The notes beneath the pieces were generated by a model, which was not told the origin of the DNA, ran no database searches, and saw nothing but the letters and a program-made list of their open reading frames with translations. Shown here piece after piece: positions 1 to 7,177 of a DNA stretch of 27,683 nt. The translations under genes and the position numbers were made by a program. Numbering within the stretch: the stretch's first letter is position 1; each line of letters starts with the position of its first letter. Origin of the DNA: CAZBGL01 sp964491375 (GTDB lineage: Bacteria > Desulfobacterota > Deferrisomatia > Deferrisomatales > Deferrisomataceae); assembly GCA_964491375.1 (NCBI GenBank), contig CAZBGL010000306.1:1-27683 (forward strand), given 5' to 3'.

Positions 1-978
1 GCCGTGGCGCACCTCCCAGAGCCGCTCGCGCTCGTCCGCTCCGATGCCCTTGTCGATGTGGAGCACGGCGTGCTCCCGGAGCACCGACTCCACCAGCTCG
101 TACTGGCTTTCGAGGGCGGCCCGGTCCACGTTGTGGAACTCGAGGAACAGCATGGGCTTCTCCTCGAGCCCCATGCCCTGGTCCCGGTTGATCTCGGCCA
201 CCACGGCCTCGTCCATGAGCTCCAGGGCCGCCGGGTTGAGCCCGTACCGGATCATGTCGCCCACGGCGGCGCAGGCGTCGTGGACCGCGGGGAAGGTGGC
301 CACCACGGTCAGGTACTCGGGCGGAAGGCCCCGCAGCCTCAGCGTGGCCCGGGTCACGATGCCGAGGGTGCCCTCGCTGCCCACGATGAGCCGCACCAGG
401 TCGTACCCCGAGGAACTCTTGATGGCCCGGGTCCCCAGGTCGAGCACCGTGCCGTCGGCCATGACCACCTCCAGGCCCAGCACGCAGTCGCGGGTGGCGC
501 CGTAGGCCACCGTGCGCACGCCCGAGGCGTTGTTGCCGATCATCCCCCCGATGCACGCCCAGGCCCCGGGATCGGGCGGGAAGAAAAGGCCGTAGCGCCG
601 GAGTTGCCGGTTGAGCTCCCGGTAGGGCACCCCGGGCTCCACGTCGGCCTGGAGGTCCCGCTCCCGGATCTCCAGGATCCGGTTCATCTCGGTGAAGTCC
701 AGCACGATCCCGCCGCACACGGGGATGGGGTTGCCCTCCAGGCTCGTGCCCGCACACCAGGGCGTCACGGCGTACCCCTTCTCCCAGGCGAGCCTCACCG
801 CGGTCACCACGTGCTCGGTGCGCTGCGGCCACACCACCACGTCGGGTCGCCGGGGCGGGTGGTACGACTCGTCCCGGGCGTGGAGGTCCAGGTTGGAGGG
901 CCCGGTGGAGACGTGTGCTTCTCCGATGGCTTCCTTCAGGTACGCGATGTCCTCGGGCCTCACTGGGGGATGGCTCAT
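1..978 (-). CDS. FAD-linked oxidase, GlcD / D-lactate dehydrogenase type (3' end outside window)
   Basis: Flavoprotein of the FAD_binding_4 plus FAD-oxidase_C family, which oxidises 2-hydroxy acids (D-lactate, glycolate, 2-hydroxyglutarate) and passes electrons to the respiratory chain. The 326 codons seen begin MSHPPVRPEDIAYL and hold the family signatures: TPWCAGTSLEGNPIP near residue 75 (flavin pyrophosphate loop), ACIGGMIGNNASG near 140 and LIVGSEGTLGIVTRA near 195. The reading frame is open to base 1, ending LWEVRHG; family members are about 460 residues, so the last third is missing. The ATG at 978 follows a GAGGAG ribosome site and lies 21 bases after the dctM stop, so it is the last visible gene of the dctPQM operon. 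The context suggests that the TRAP system imports its substrate. The exact hydroxy acid cannot be read from the sequence. Confidence 0.9.
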   Translation of the reverse strand, partial: MSHPPVRPEDIAYLKEAIGEAHVSTGPSNLDLHARDESYHPPRRPDVVVWPQRTEHVVTAVRLAWEKGYAVTPWCAGTSLEGNPIPVCGGIVLDFTEMNRILEIRERDLQADVEPGVPYRELNRQLRRYGLFFPPDPGAWACIGGMIGNNASGVRTVAYGATRDCVLGLEVVMADGTVLDLGTRAIKSSSGYDLVRLIVGSEGTLGIVTRATLRLRGLPPEYLTVVATFPAVHDACAAVGDMIRYGLNPAALELMDEAVVAEINRDQGMGLEEKPMLFLEFHNVDRAALESQYELVESVLREHAVLHIDKGIGADERERLWEVRHG

Positions 979-999
979 GGGCGGTCTCCTCGGGGGGCG

Positions 1000-2391
1000 C
1001 TACGGGCCGTAGGCCACGGCCGGCAGCCACGTGACGAGCGACGGAAACAGGGCCACCAGCACCAGGCCCACGAGCTGGAGCACCACAAAGGGCACGATGC
1101 CTCGATAGATGTCCGTCAGTTTCACGTCGGGCGGGCACACACCCTTGAGGTAGAACAGGGCGAAGCCCACGGGCGGGGTCAGGAACGAGGTCTGGAGGGC
1201 CACGGCCACGAGCATGACGAACCAGACGAGCTCCGGGTTCTCCACCTGGCCGTACCCGTTGATGTGGATGCCCAGCTTCTGGATCACCGGGGCGACGAGC
1301 GGGAGCACGATCAGGGTGATCTCGATCCAGTCCAGGAAGAACCCCAGGAGGAACACCACCCCCAGGATGAACGCGATGACCCCGTAGGGACCGAAGGGGA
1401 GCCCCGTGAGCACCTGCTCGATCACCTCGTCGCCGCCCAGGCCGCGGAGCACGAGCGCGAAGCACGTGGCGCCCAGGAAGATGGTGAAGATGTACGCCGT
1501 GGTGTTGTAGGTGCCCATCAGCACCTCTTTGAACACCTTGAAGTTGAGGCGGCGGTTGTGCGCCGCGAGCAGCGTGGCGCCCAGGGCGCCCACGCCGCTG
1601 GCCTCGGTGGGGGTGGCCACGCCCGCGAAGATGGAGCCCAGCACGGCCACGATCAGGGCGGCCGCCGGGAGCACCGTCTTGACCACGTCCCAGAGGGCCC
1701 CCAGGTCCACCCGGGCCGGGGCGTCGTCCGGTAGCGGCGCCGCCTGGGGCCGGATCCAGCAGTACACCAGGATGTACGCGATGTAGAGGAGCCCCAGGAT
1801 GAGACCGGGGAACACGGCCCCCATGAACAGGTCCCCCACGGAAAGACCCAGTTGGTCGGCCATGACCACGAGCATGATGGAGGGGGGGATCAGGATGCCC
1901 AGGGTTCCCGCGCCCGCGATGGTGCCCAGGGCCAGGGGCCTCTCGTAGCCCTGGCTGGTCATGGCGGGCAGCGACAGCAGCCCCAGGAGCACCACGGAGG
2001 CGCCGATGATCCCCGTGGAGGCCGCCAGGATGATCCCGATGCAGGTCACCGTCACGGCGAGCCCGCCGCGCACCCGGCCGAACAGCCGCTGCATGGAGTG
2101 CATCATGCGCTCGGCCATGCCCGACCGGTCCAGCATGAGCCCCATGAAGATGAACATGGGCAGGGCCACCAGGACCCAGTTGTCCATGTACTTGTAGATC
2201 CGGTTCACCACCATGCCGAGCATCATGTAGTCGAGCCCGGTCCAGGTGCCCAGGTACTGGTCGGCCAGCCACCCCACGAAGGTGAACAGCACCCCGGTGC
2301 CCCCCAGCACGAACGCGATGGGAAAGCCCGTGAACAGGCCGGCGATGAACACGGCGAACATCGCCACCACGAGGATGTCGTTGACGGCCAT
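1000..2391 (-). CDS. dctM: TRAP transporter large permease (DctM, mannitol/chloroaromatic/2-oxoacid subgroup)
   Basis: Main membrane subunit of a sodium-driven tripartite (TRAP) importer in the inner membrane. The 463 residues are almost entirely hydrophobic helices separated by short polar loops, as expected for the 12-13 segment DctM subunit. Family signatures include GTLGILIPPSIMLVVMADQL (about 170-190), GVATPTEASGVGALGA (about 258-273) and QTSFLTPPVGFALFYLKG (about 400-417). The last is typical of the subgroup that includes FcbT3 and the TakP-partner permeases. The start is the ATG at 2391, 18 bases after the dctQ stop. Operon order is dctP, dctQ, dctM, then the FAD-linked oxidase. Confidence 0.95.
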   Translation of the reverse strand: MAVNDILVVAMFAVFIAGLFTGFPIAFVLGGTGVLFTFVGWLADQYLGTWTGLDYMMLGMVVNRIYKYMDNWVLVALPMFIFMGLMLDRSGMAERMMHSMQRLFGRVRGGLAVTVTCIGIILAASTGIIGASVVLLGLLSLPAMTSQGYERPLALGTIAGAGTLGILIPPSIMLVVMADQLGLSVGDLFMGAVFPGLILGLLYIAYILVYCWIRPQAAPLPDDAPARVDLGALWDVVKTVLPAAALIVAVLGSIFAGVATPTEASGVGALGATLLAAHNRRLNFKVFKEVLMGTYNTTAYIFTIFLGATCFALVLRGLGGDEVIEQVLTGLPFGPYGVIAFILGVVFLLGFFLDWIEITLIVLPLVAPVIQKLGIHINGYGQVENPELVWFVMLVAVALQTSFLTPPVGFALFYLKGVCPPDVKLTDIYRGIVPFVVLQLVGLVLVALFPSLVTWLPAVAYGP

Positions 2392-2409
2392 CGGGAGCGC
2401 CCCTGGAGT

Positions 2410-2937
2410 TCAGGTCTTCCGGAACAGTTCGGCCACGGACCGGGCGAACCGGGTCAGGGTGGTGAGGCCCAGGAGGGCGAAGCTCACCGGGATCACCCCC
2501 TTGATGATCCACCGGTACGGAAGCCCGGACGGAGCGTCGGACCGTTCGCCGATCCGCCAGGCGTCGTACACGAAGTCCAGGCTGTGGTCGAACACCACCA
2601 CGATGAACGGGACGAGGAAGACGACGATGCCGAACACCTCCCAGAACGCCCGGGTCCTCCGGGAAAAGCGCATGTGGAGGATGTCCACCCGGATGTGGCT
2701 GTTCTCCGCCATGGCGTAGGAGATGCCGAACATGATCCCCAGGGCGTACAGGTGCCACTCCAGTTCCTCCAAGGCCACCAGGCCGTGCCCGAACCCGTAC
2801 CGGAGCACCACCTGGACGATGATCACGCCGATCAGAACGGCGTTCGTCCAGCACATGAACCGCCCCAGGCGCCGCACCGCCTCGTCGATGGCGTCACACC
2901 ACCCGATGCGCACCTCCTGGACATCGCCCGCGTCCAT
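2410..2937 (-). CDS. dctQ: TRAP transporter small permease (DctQ)
   Basis: Small membrane subunit that pairs with DctM. The 175 residues form four hydrophobic segments: about 28-48 (AVLIGVIIVQVVLRY), 55-75 (ELEWHLYALGIMFGISYAMA), 95-120 (FWEVFGIVVFLVPFIVVVF) and 145-165. The loop AENSHIRVDIL is a standard DctQ signature. The ATG at 2937 has a strong AAGGAGGG site on the minus strand. It lies 67 bases after dctP, with a perfect stem-loop in that gap, and 18 bases before dctM. DctQ sequences vary widely, so the substrate class comes from the neighbours. Confidence 0.93.
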   Translation of the reverse strand: MDAGDVQEVRIGWCDAIDEAVRRLGRFMCWTNAVLIGVIIVQVVLRYGFGHGLVALEELEWHLYALGIMFGISYAMAENSHIRVDILHMRFSRRTRAFWEVFGIVVFLVPFIVVVFDHSLDFVYDAWRIGERSDAPSGLPYRWIIKGVIPVSFALLGLTTLTRFARSVAELFRKT

Positions 2938-2957
2938 CGGTCCCTCCTTATCACAGG

Positions 2958-2995
2958 GGCGCCCCGCCCGGAGGAGCGAACCCGGGCGGGGCGCC
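2958..2995 (-). promoter_or_regulatory. Stem-loop between dctP and dctQ
   Basis: A perfect 14-bp inverted repeat, GGCGCCCCGCCCGG (2958-2971) and CCGGGCGGGGCGCC (2982-2995), with a 10-base loop. It fills most of the dctP-dctQ gap. There is no T-run after it on the minus strand, so partial termination or protection of the dctP message from 3' decay is more likely than a full stop. Binding proteins are usually needed in excess over permeases, which such an element would achieve. The structure is seen; the role is inferred. Confidence 0.7.
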
Positions 2996-3004
2996 GGGCG
3001 CCCG

Positions 3005-4090
3005 CTACTTGACCTCCACCTCTTCGGGTTTGGGCCGCGGCAGGAACGCGTAGGCCTGCCACACCCGGTACCCCTTGCGAAACGCCTTCAGGTCCTCCCA
3101 CACCTTCCGGAAGAACTCGTCCTTGGCCGCTTCCTCCTCGGCCACCTCCTCCCAGGCCTTGCGGAAGAGGTCGAGCATCTCGTCGGACCAGTACTTGAGC
3201 TTCACGCCGTGCTTCTGCACGTTCTCCCGCATGGCCTCGAACTGTATGGCCTCGCCGTACGCGTACGAGTCGAGCATGCTGGCCCGGCAGATGAGGTCCA
3301 GGACCATCCGCTGGTGGTCGCTCATGGAGTTCCAGACGTCCTTGTTGACGAGGAGTTCGAGGATGGTGGACTGCTGGTGCCAGCCCGGGAAGTAGTTGTA
3401 CTTGGCGATCTTGTAGAACCCGAGCCGCTTGTCGATGGCCGGCATGGAGAACTCGGTGGCGTCCAGCGCCCCCTTCTCCAGGGCCGGGAAGATCTCGCCG
3501 CCGGGCAGCACGCTCACCGACACGCCCAGCTTCTCCATGACCTTGCCCCCGAGGCCGTAGAAGCGCATGCGCAGCCCCTTGAGGTCCTCGGGACCCTTGA
3601 TCTCCTTGGTGAACCAGCCCGAGGTCTCGGGGGCCAGCAGGGCCACCGGAAGCACCTTCACGTTGTACCCGGCCCGGTCGTACATCTCCTGGTACAGCTT
3701 CAGCCCGTTTCCGTAGTACATCCACGCCAGGTACTCGCCGGCCTCCGGCCCGAAGGGGATGGCGGAAAACAGCGGGGCGGCCGGCATCTTGCCGGTCCAG
3801 TACCCCGCCCCGGAGTACCCCGCGTTCACCTTGCCGGAACTCACCGCATCCAGGATCTCGAACGGCGCCACCAGCTTGCCCGGTTCGTACACCTTCATCT
3901 TCAGCGTGCCGCCGCTGGCCACCTCGAGCCGGTCCGCCACCCACTGGATGGTCGAACCCAGCCCTGGAAGGGCCGTGGAGAACGCGATCGGCACCTTGAG
4001 CAGGATCCGTTTCTCCTTGGCGAAACCCGGCGCCGCCCCCGCCAGCGCCACCACCAGGACCGCCGCCGCGAGTCTTCGAGCCGTTCCCAT
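3005..4090 (-). CDS. dctP: TRAP transporter substrate-binding protein (DctP, TakP/FcbT1-like)
   Basis: Periplasmic binding protein that captures the substrate for DctQM. The ATG at 4090 is chosen because an excellent GGAAAGGAGG site precedes it and it gives a clean signal peptide, MGTARRLAAAVLVVALAGA with cleavage after PGFA (about residue 24). The frame is also open to an ATG at 4138, but that would put a polar stretch before the signal and overlap the operator. The mature protein of about 337 residues has the blocks LRMRFYGLGGKVMEKLGVS, LPGGEIFPALEKGALDATE and FPGWHQQSTILELLVNK. These are characteristic of the group that binds 2-oxo acids, lactate (calcium-bound lactate type) or chloroaromatic and mannitol-type ligands. 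With the adjacent hydroxyacid dehydrogenase and a FadR/LldR-type regulator, lactate or another 2-hydroxy acid is the likely ligand (inference). Confidence 0.93.
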   Translation of the reverse strand: MGTARRLAAAVLVVALAGAAPGFAKEKRILLKVPIAFSTALPGLGSTIQWVADRLEVASGGTLKMKVYEPGKLVAPFEILDAVSSGKVNAGYSGAGYWTGKMPAAPLFSAIPFGPEAGEYLAWMYYGNGLKLYQEMYDRAGYNVKVLPVALLAPETSGWFTKEIKGPEDLKGLRMRFYGLGGKVMEKLGVSVSVLPGGEIFPALEKGALDATEFSMPAIDKRLGFYKIAKYNYFPGWHQQSTILELLVNKDVWNSMSDHQRMVLDLICRASMLDSYAYGEAIQFEAMRENVQKHGVKLKYWSDEMLDLFRKAWEEVAEEEAAKDEFFRKVWEDLKAFRKGYRVWQAYAFLPRPKPEEVEVK

Positions 4091-4118
4091 GTCCGCCTCC
4101 TTTCCTCCCCAGGGTGGT

Positions 4119-4137
4119 TGGTCAAATGATCTGACCA
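4119..4137. promoter_or_regulatory. Probable GntR-family operator (TGGTCA-N7-TGACCA)
   Basis: TGGTCAAATGATCTGACCA is an inverted repeat with perfect 6-bp arms. It covers the predicted transcription start of the leftward dctP operon, just past its -10 element at 4140-4145, so a bound repressor would block initiation. The TGGT...ACCA arms resemble operators of the FadR/PdhR/LldR group, although those usually have a shorter centre. The divergent GntR regulator 124 bp away is the obvious ligand. The palindrome is seen; the binding partner is inferred. Confidence 0.7.
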
Positions 4138-4139
4138 CG

Positions 4140-4169
4140 CAGATAAACCGATGTTTGGGAAAAAGTCAA
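4140..4169 (-). promoter_or_regulatory. Promoter of the dctPQM operon
   Basis: On the minus strand TTGACT (4169-4164) is followed by an 18-base spacer and TATCTG (4145-4140). The -35 is near-consensus and the -10 is weak, consistent with a regulated sigma-70 promoter. The start would fall near 4133, inside the palindrome at 4119-4137. Confidence 0.55.
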
Positions 4170-4200
4170 GGCTGCAAAAGGGAAAACCCGTGCAGACACG

Positions 4201-4229
4201 TCGACAGGGACGGCAGCCCATGCTATGGT
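4201..4229 (+). promoter_or_regulatory. Promoter of the GntR regulator gene
   Basis: TCGACA (4201-4206), a 17-base spacer and TATGGT (4224-4229) form a good sigma-70 promoter. The predicted start near 4236 leaves a leader of about 25 bases before the ATG at 4261. A TTTGACCAA motif at 4238-4246 sits directly on the early transcribed region. Confidence 0.55.
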
Positions 4230-4236
4230 GCAAGCG

Positions 4237-4246
4237 GTTTGACCAA
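4237..4246. promoter_or_regulatory. Second putative operator site for autoregulation
   Basis: TTTGACCAA (4238-4246) is the exact reverse complement of TTGGTCAAA at 4118-4126, the left arm of the dctP operator. With its flank it reads GGTTTGACC, matching the GGT-N3-ACC core usual for FadR-type regulators. It lies just after the predicted start of the regulator's own transcript, as expected for self-repression. Inferred from sequence match and position. Confidence 0.45.
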
Positions 4247-4260
4247 GCGGGGAAGCAGCC

Positions 4261-5025
4261 ATGGCATACGATCCGGTGCGGCCCGGCAAGGTCTCGGACG
4301 CCGTGGCCGAGCAGATCGAGGAGCTCATTCTCGAGGGCACCCTGCGGCCCGGCGAGAGGCTCCCCCCGGAACGGGAGCTCGCGCGGCGCCTGGAGGTGTC
4401 GCGGCCGAGCCTGCGGGAGGCCCTGCAGAAGCTGGAAGAGAGGGGGCTGGTGGAGACCCGTCAGGGGGGCGGCACATACGTGGCCGCCGTGCTCAACCCC
4501 ATGTTCACGGATCCTCTCGTGGGGCTGTTCCACCGCCACCCCGAAATGGCCTACGACCTGTTGGAGTTCCGCCAGGCCCTGGAGACCATCGGCGCCTACT
4601 ACGCCGCGTTGCGGGCCACGGATGCGGACCGGGAGATCCTGCGTCGGCGGTTCGGCGCCATGGAGGAGGCCCACTCCCGGGGCGATCCCCTGGCCGAGGC
4701 CGAGGCGGACGCCGAGTTCCACCTGAGCATCGCCGAGGCCACCCACAACGCGGTGCTGCTGCACATCATGCGGGGCCTCTTCGACCTGCTCCGGCGGGGG
4801 ATCCTGTCGTCCCGGGAGAAGCTCTACACCCGGCCCGGGGTGCGGGAGATCCTGTTCCGGCAACACCGGGAGCTCCACGAGGCCCTCCAGCAGGGCGACG
4901 CCCGCGCGGCCCGCCGGGCCGCCTCGGAGCACCTCCGGTTCGTGGAGGAGACCCTCCGGGAGATCGACCGAGAGGAGCTGCGCGAGGAGCGCTCCCGCCG
5001 CCGGCTGGAGCGGCTGGAAGGCTGA
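4261..5025 (+). CDS. GntR-family regulator, FadR/LldR subfamily (FCD domain)
   Basis: DNA-binding regulator of 254 residues. Residues 5-75 form the GntR winged helix; the recognition region reads LPPERELARRLEVSRPSLRE and the wing LVETRQGGGTYVA. Residues about 95-235 are an FCD ligand-binding domain, all helical. Candidate metal-binding or ligand residues lie in AEFHLSIAEATHN, RQHRELHEAL and ASEHLRFVEE, the usual Asp/His positions of this domain, which in relatives senses lactate, pyruvate, glycolate or other small acids. It is divergent from dctPQM and the hydroxyacid oxidase, so it probably represses them until the substrate is present. The tail after residue 235 is very rich in Arg and Glu. 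The exact effector is unknown. Confidence 0.92.
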   Translation: MAYDPVRPGKVSDAVAEQIEELILEGTLRPGERLPPERELARRLEVSRPSLREALQKLEERGLVETRQGGGTYVAAVLNPMFTDPLVGLFHRHPEMAYDLLEFRQALETIGAYYAALRATDADREILRRRFGAMEEAHSRGDPLAEAEADAEFHLSIAEATHNAVLLHIMRGLFDLLRRGILSSREKLYTRPGVREILFRQHRELHEALQQGDARAARRAASEHLRFVEETLREIDREELREERSRRRLERLEG

Positions 5026-5044
5026 GACCGCGCGCCCCCCGTCC

Positions 5045-5065
5045 CCCCGCCCCGGCCAGGCGGGG
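5045..5065 (+). terminator. Hairpin after the GntR regulator gene
   Basis: CCCCGCC (5045-5051), a 7-base loop and GGCGGGG (5059-5065), starting 20 bases after the stop codon. There is no T-run, so it is a candidate terminator only by position and stem strength. Confidence 0.4.
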
Positions 5066-5143
5066 CGCCGACGCCAGGGGTCTGGTGTATTCAGCCAGGT
5101 CCTGGGCACCGCCGGGCAGGCCGCCGGTCCCAACGCCCGGGAG

Positions 5144-5212
5144 GGCCCGTGCAACTCCGAACGGGCCCCTGGCGGTGCTCCCGCGGGCCGCACCCACGAA
5201 ACACCGCCAGGG
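5144..5212. terminator. Two abutting hairpins in the convergent gap 5026-5350
   Basis: Stem 1 is GGGCCCGT (5144-5151) with ACGGGCCC (5161-5168), loop 9. Stem 2 is CCCTGGCGGTG (5167-5177) with CACCGCCAGGG (5202-5212), loop 24. They share bases 5167-5168, so only one can form completely. The 325-bp gap lies between the 3' ends of the GntR gene and the acyl-CoA synthetase gene, which suggests a two-way termination zone. I see no gene in the rest of the gap. Confidence 0.5.
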
Positions 5213-5350
5213 CCGTTCCTTTGCGAAGCCCGGGGGCGTGGGGCCGGGCGGCCCCGGCATCCGCGCGGTTTTGCCGGCCGCTGCGTTCCCCCACGCCCAG
5301 CGTGCGGAGCATGGCCACCCCGGAGCGCGCCGCCCCCGGGGGCCGGGACC

Positions 5351-6976
5351 TCATCCCTGCCGCTCGCGGCGCCGAAGCTCGTCCCGCTTGATCTTGCCGG
5401 TGGCGGTCATGGGGAAACCGTCCACGAACTCCACCTCGCGGGGGTACTCGTGGGCGGCCAGCCGGCGCTTGACGTGCTCCTGGATGGAGCGGGCCGTTTC
5501 CTCGGTGGGCTCGTGTCCGGGCGCCAGCACCACGAACGCCTTGACCACCTCGCCGCGCACCGGATCGGGCTTGCCGATCACGGCGGCCCGCGCCACGGCC
5601 GGGTGCTGCATGAGGCAGTCCTCGATCTCGGTGGGCCCGATGCGGTACCCGGCGCTCAGGATGAGGTCGTCGGCCCGGCCCTGGAACCACAGGTAGCCGT
5701 CCCCGTCCATGCGGGCGAGGTCCCCGGTTCGGCACCACTCGCCCGTGAACTTCTTCCGCGTGGCCTCGGGGTTTCGCCAGTACTCCAGGAACATCACCGG
5801 GTCGGGGCGGCGCACGGCGATCTCGCCCATCTCCCCGGGCGGCAGGGGATTGCCCTCCTCGTCGATCACGGCCACGGTGTGACCCGGGATGGGCCGGCCC
5901 ATGGAACCCGGCCGCACCTCCATGACCTGGGCGCAGTTGCCCACCACCAGGTTCACCTCGGTCTGTCCGTAGAACTCGTTGATGGTGAGCCCCAGGGCCT
6001 CGCGGCCCCAGGCCAGGGTGTCCTCGCCCAGGGACTCGCCCCCGCTGCCCACGGTGCGCAGCCGCACCCCGAAGCGCTCCCGGGGGTTGGGCACCTGGCG
6101 CATCATCCGGAGCGCCGTGGGCGGCAGGAACGCGTTGCGCACCCCGTGCCGGCCCATCCGGAAGAAGGCCTCCTCCGGATCGAACTTGCGGGCCCTCCAC
6201 GCCAACACCGGCACCCCGTGGTGCCAGCTCGGCAGGAGCACGTCGATGAGCCCCCCGATCCACGCCCAGTCCGCCGGGGTCCAGAACAGGTCGCCCGGCT
6301 GGGGAAAGAAATCGTGGGGGAACTCCACCCCGGGCAGGTGGCCCAGCAGCGTCCGGTGGGCGTGGAGGGCCCCCTTGGGCGGGCCCGTGGTGCCCGATGT
6401 GTAGATGATCAGAGCCGGGTCGTCGGCCGAGGTGTCCGCGGGCTCGAACGCATCGCTCCCCCGCTCCAGCAGGTCGCCGAACCGGTGGGTTCCTCCGGGC
6501 GCCCCATCCCCCGCCACCACCACGAAGGCCAGGTCGGGGAGTCGGTCGCGGATCTCCTGGAGCTTGGGCAGGTTGTCCGGGTCGGTCACCACCCCCCGCG
6601 CGCCGCTGTCGGCCAGCCGGTATTCCAGGGCGTCGGGCCCGAACAGGGTGAACAGGGGCACGGCCACGGCGCCCAGCTTGTACGCGGCCAGGTGGGCCAC
6701 GGCCGTCTCGGGACACTGGGGGAGCAGGATCCCCAACCGGTCCTCCCGGCCCAGGCCCAGGGCGGACAGGGCGTTGGCCAGCCGGTTGGAGAGGCTGCGC
6801 AGGCGGGCGAAGGTGTAACGTTCTTCCCGGCCCTGCGGATCCACGTAGATCAGGGCCAGCCGGTCGGGGTCGGTCGCGTGGCGGTCGCACACGTCCACCG
6901 CGATGTTGTACCGCTGGGGGATGCGCCAGCGAAAGCTGCGGTACACTTCGTCGTACGTGGAGCCGGGCCGGAGCAT
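5351..6976 (-). CDS. AMP-forming acyl-CoA synthetase (medium-chain / ACSM-like)
   Basis: A 541-residue member of the acyl-adenylate-forming family, which joins a carboxylic acid to CoA using ATP (to AMP and PPi) in the cytoplasm. Motifs are in order: the P-loop IIYTSGTTGPPKGALH (about 190-205), TPADWAWIGGL (about 237), NEFYGQTEVN (about 334), WCRTGDLARMDGDGYLWFQG (about 419-438), DDLILSAGYRIGPTEIED (about 441-458) and the C-terminal lysine loop PMTATGKIKRDELRR. The NEFYGQTE and GYRIGPTEIE forms resemble medium-chain or branched/aromatic acyl-CoA synthetases more than acetyl-CoA synthetase. The ATG at 6976 follows AAAGGAGG. The gene is divergent from the HAAT importer at 7178, so uptake and activation of one acid is possible. 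The acyl substrate is not readable from sequence. Confidence 0.9.
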   Translation of the reverse strand: MLRPGSTYDEVYRSFRWRIPQRYNIAVDVCDRHATDPDRLALIYVDPQGREERYTFARLRSLSNRLANALSALGLGREDRLGILLPQCPETAVAHLAAYKLGAVAVPLFTLFGPDALEYRLADSGARGVVTDPDNLPKLQEIRDRLPDLAFVVVAGDGAPGGTHRFGDLLERGSDAFEPADTSADDPALIIYTSGTTGPPKGALHAHRTLLGHLPGVEFPHDFFPQPGDLFWTPADWAWIGGLIDVLLPSWHHGVPVLAWRARKFDPEEAFFRMGRHGVRNAFLPPTALRMMRQVPNPRERFGVRLRTVGSGGESLGEDTLAWGREALGLTINEFYGQTEVNLVVGNCAQVMEVRPGSMGRPIPGHTVAVIDEEGNPLPPGEMGEIAVRRPDPVMFLEYWRNPEATRKKFTGEWCRTGDLARMDGDGYLWFQGRADDLILSAGYRIGPTEIEDCLMQHPAVARAAVIGKPDPVRGEVVKAFVVLAPGHEPTEETARSIQEHVKRRLAAHEYPREVEFVDGFPMTATGKIKRDELRRRERQG

Positions 6977-7080
6977 GGGATCCTCCTTTCGGTGCGAAGC
7001 GGGGCCGCGACCGCCGGGAAGGGCTGCAACGGCGTTTGGCCGGTGCCGGACGGGTCCGGCGGCGTTTTTCTCGTTGCGGC

Positions 7081-7086
7081 ATTTTA
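7081..7086 (-). promoter_or_regulatory. Putative -10 element of the acyl-CoA synthetase gene
   Basis: On the minus strand bases 7086-7081 read TAAAAT, a 5/6 match to the sigma-70 -10 box, with no convincing -35. It abuts the -35 of the rightward livJ promoter at 7091, so the two promoters are nearly superimposed and could be controlled together. The start would be about 100 bases upstream of the ATG at 6976. Confidence 0.35.
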
Positions 7087-7090
7087 CCTC

Positions 7091-7118
7091 TTGGCGTCGG
7101 ACTAAACTACGTTATAGT
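7091..7118 (+). promoter_or_regulatory. Promoter of the liv-type ABC operon
   Basis: TTGGCG (7091-7096), a 16-base spacer and TATAGT (7113-7118, 5/6 match to consensus). It lies in a short AT-richer island, about 55 bases before the livJ start codon, which has a very strong AAAGGAGGT site. Confidence 0.6.
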
Positions 7119-7177
7119 CTCGCTTAGCCGGGTTTCGGCCGGGGAAGGGATCCTGCCACGAGCGAAAGGAGGTAGCC

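Noticed and set aside
4..1734. A 576-codon plus-strand open frame over dctM and the flavoprotein
   Set aside because: Composition is His/Val/Pro/Gly-rich with no motif, while the minus strand encodes clear TRAP and FAD-oxidase proteins.
4091..4138. Longer N-terminus for dctP from ATG 4138
   Set aside because: It would put polar residues before a good signal peptide, lacks a ribosome site and overlaps the operator and predicted transcript start; ATG 4090 has a near-perfect site.
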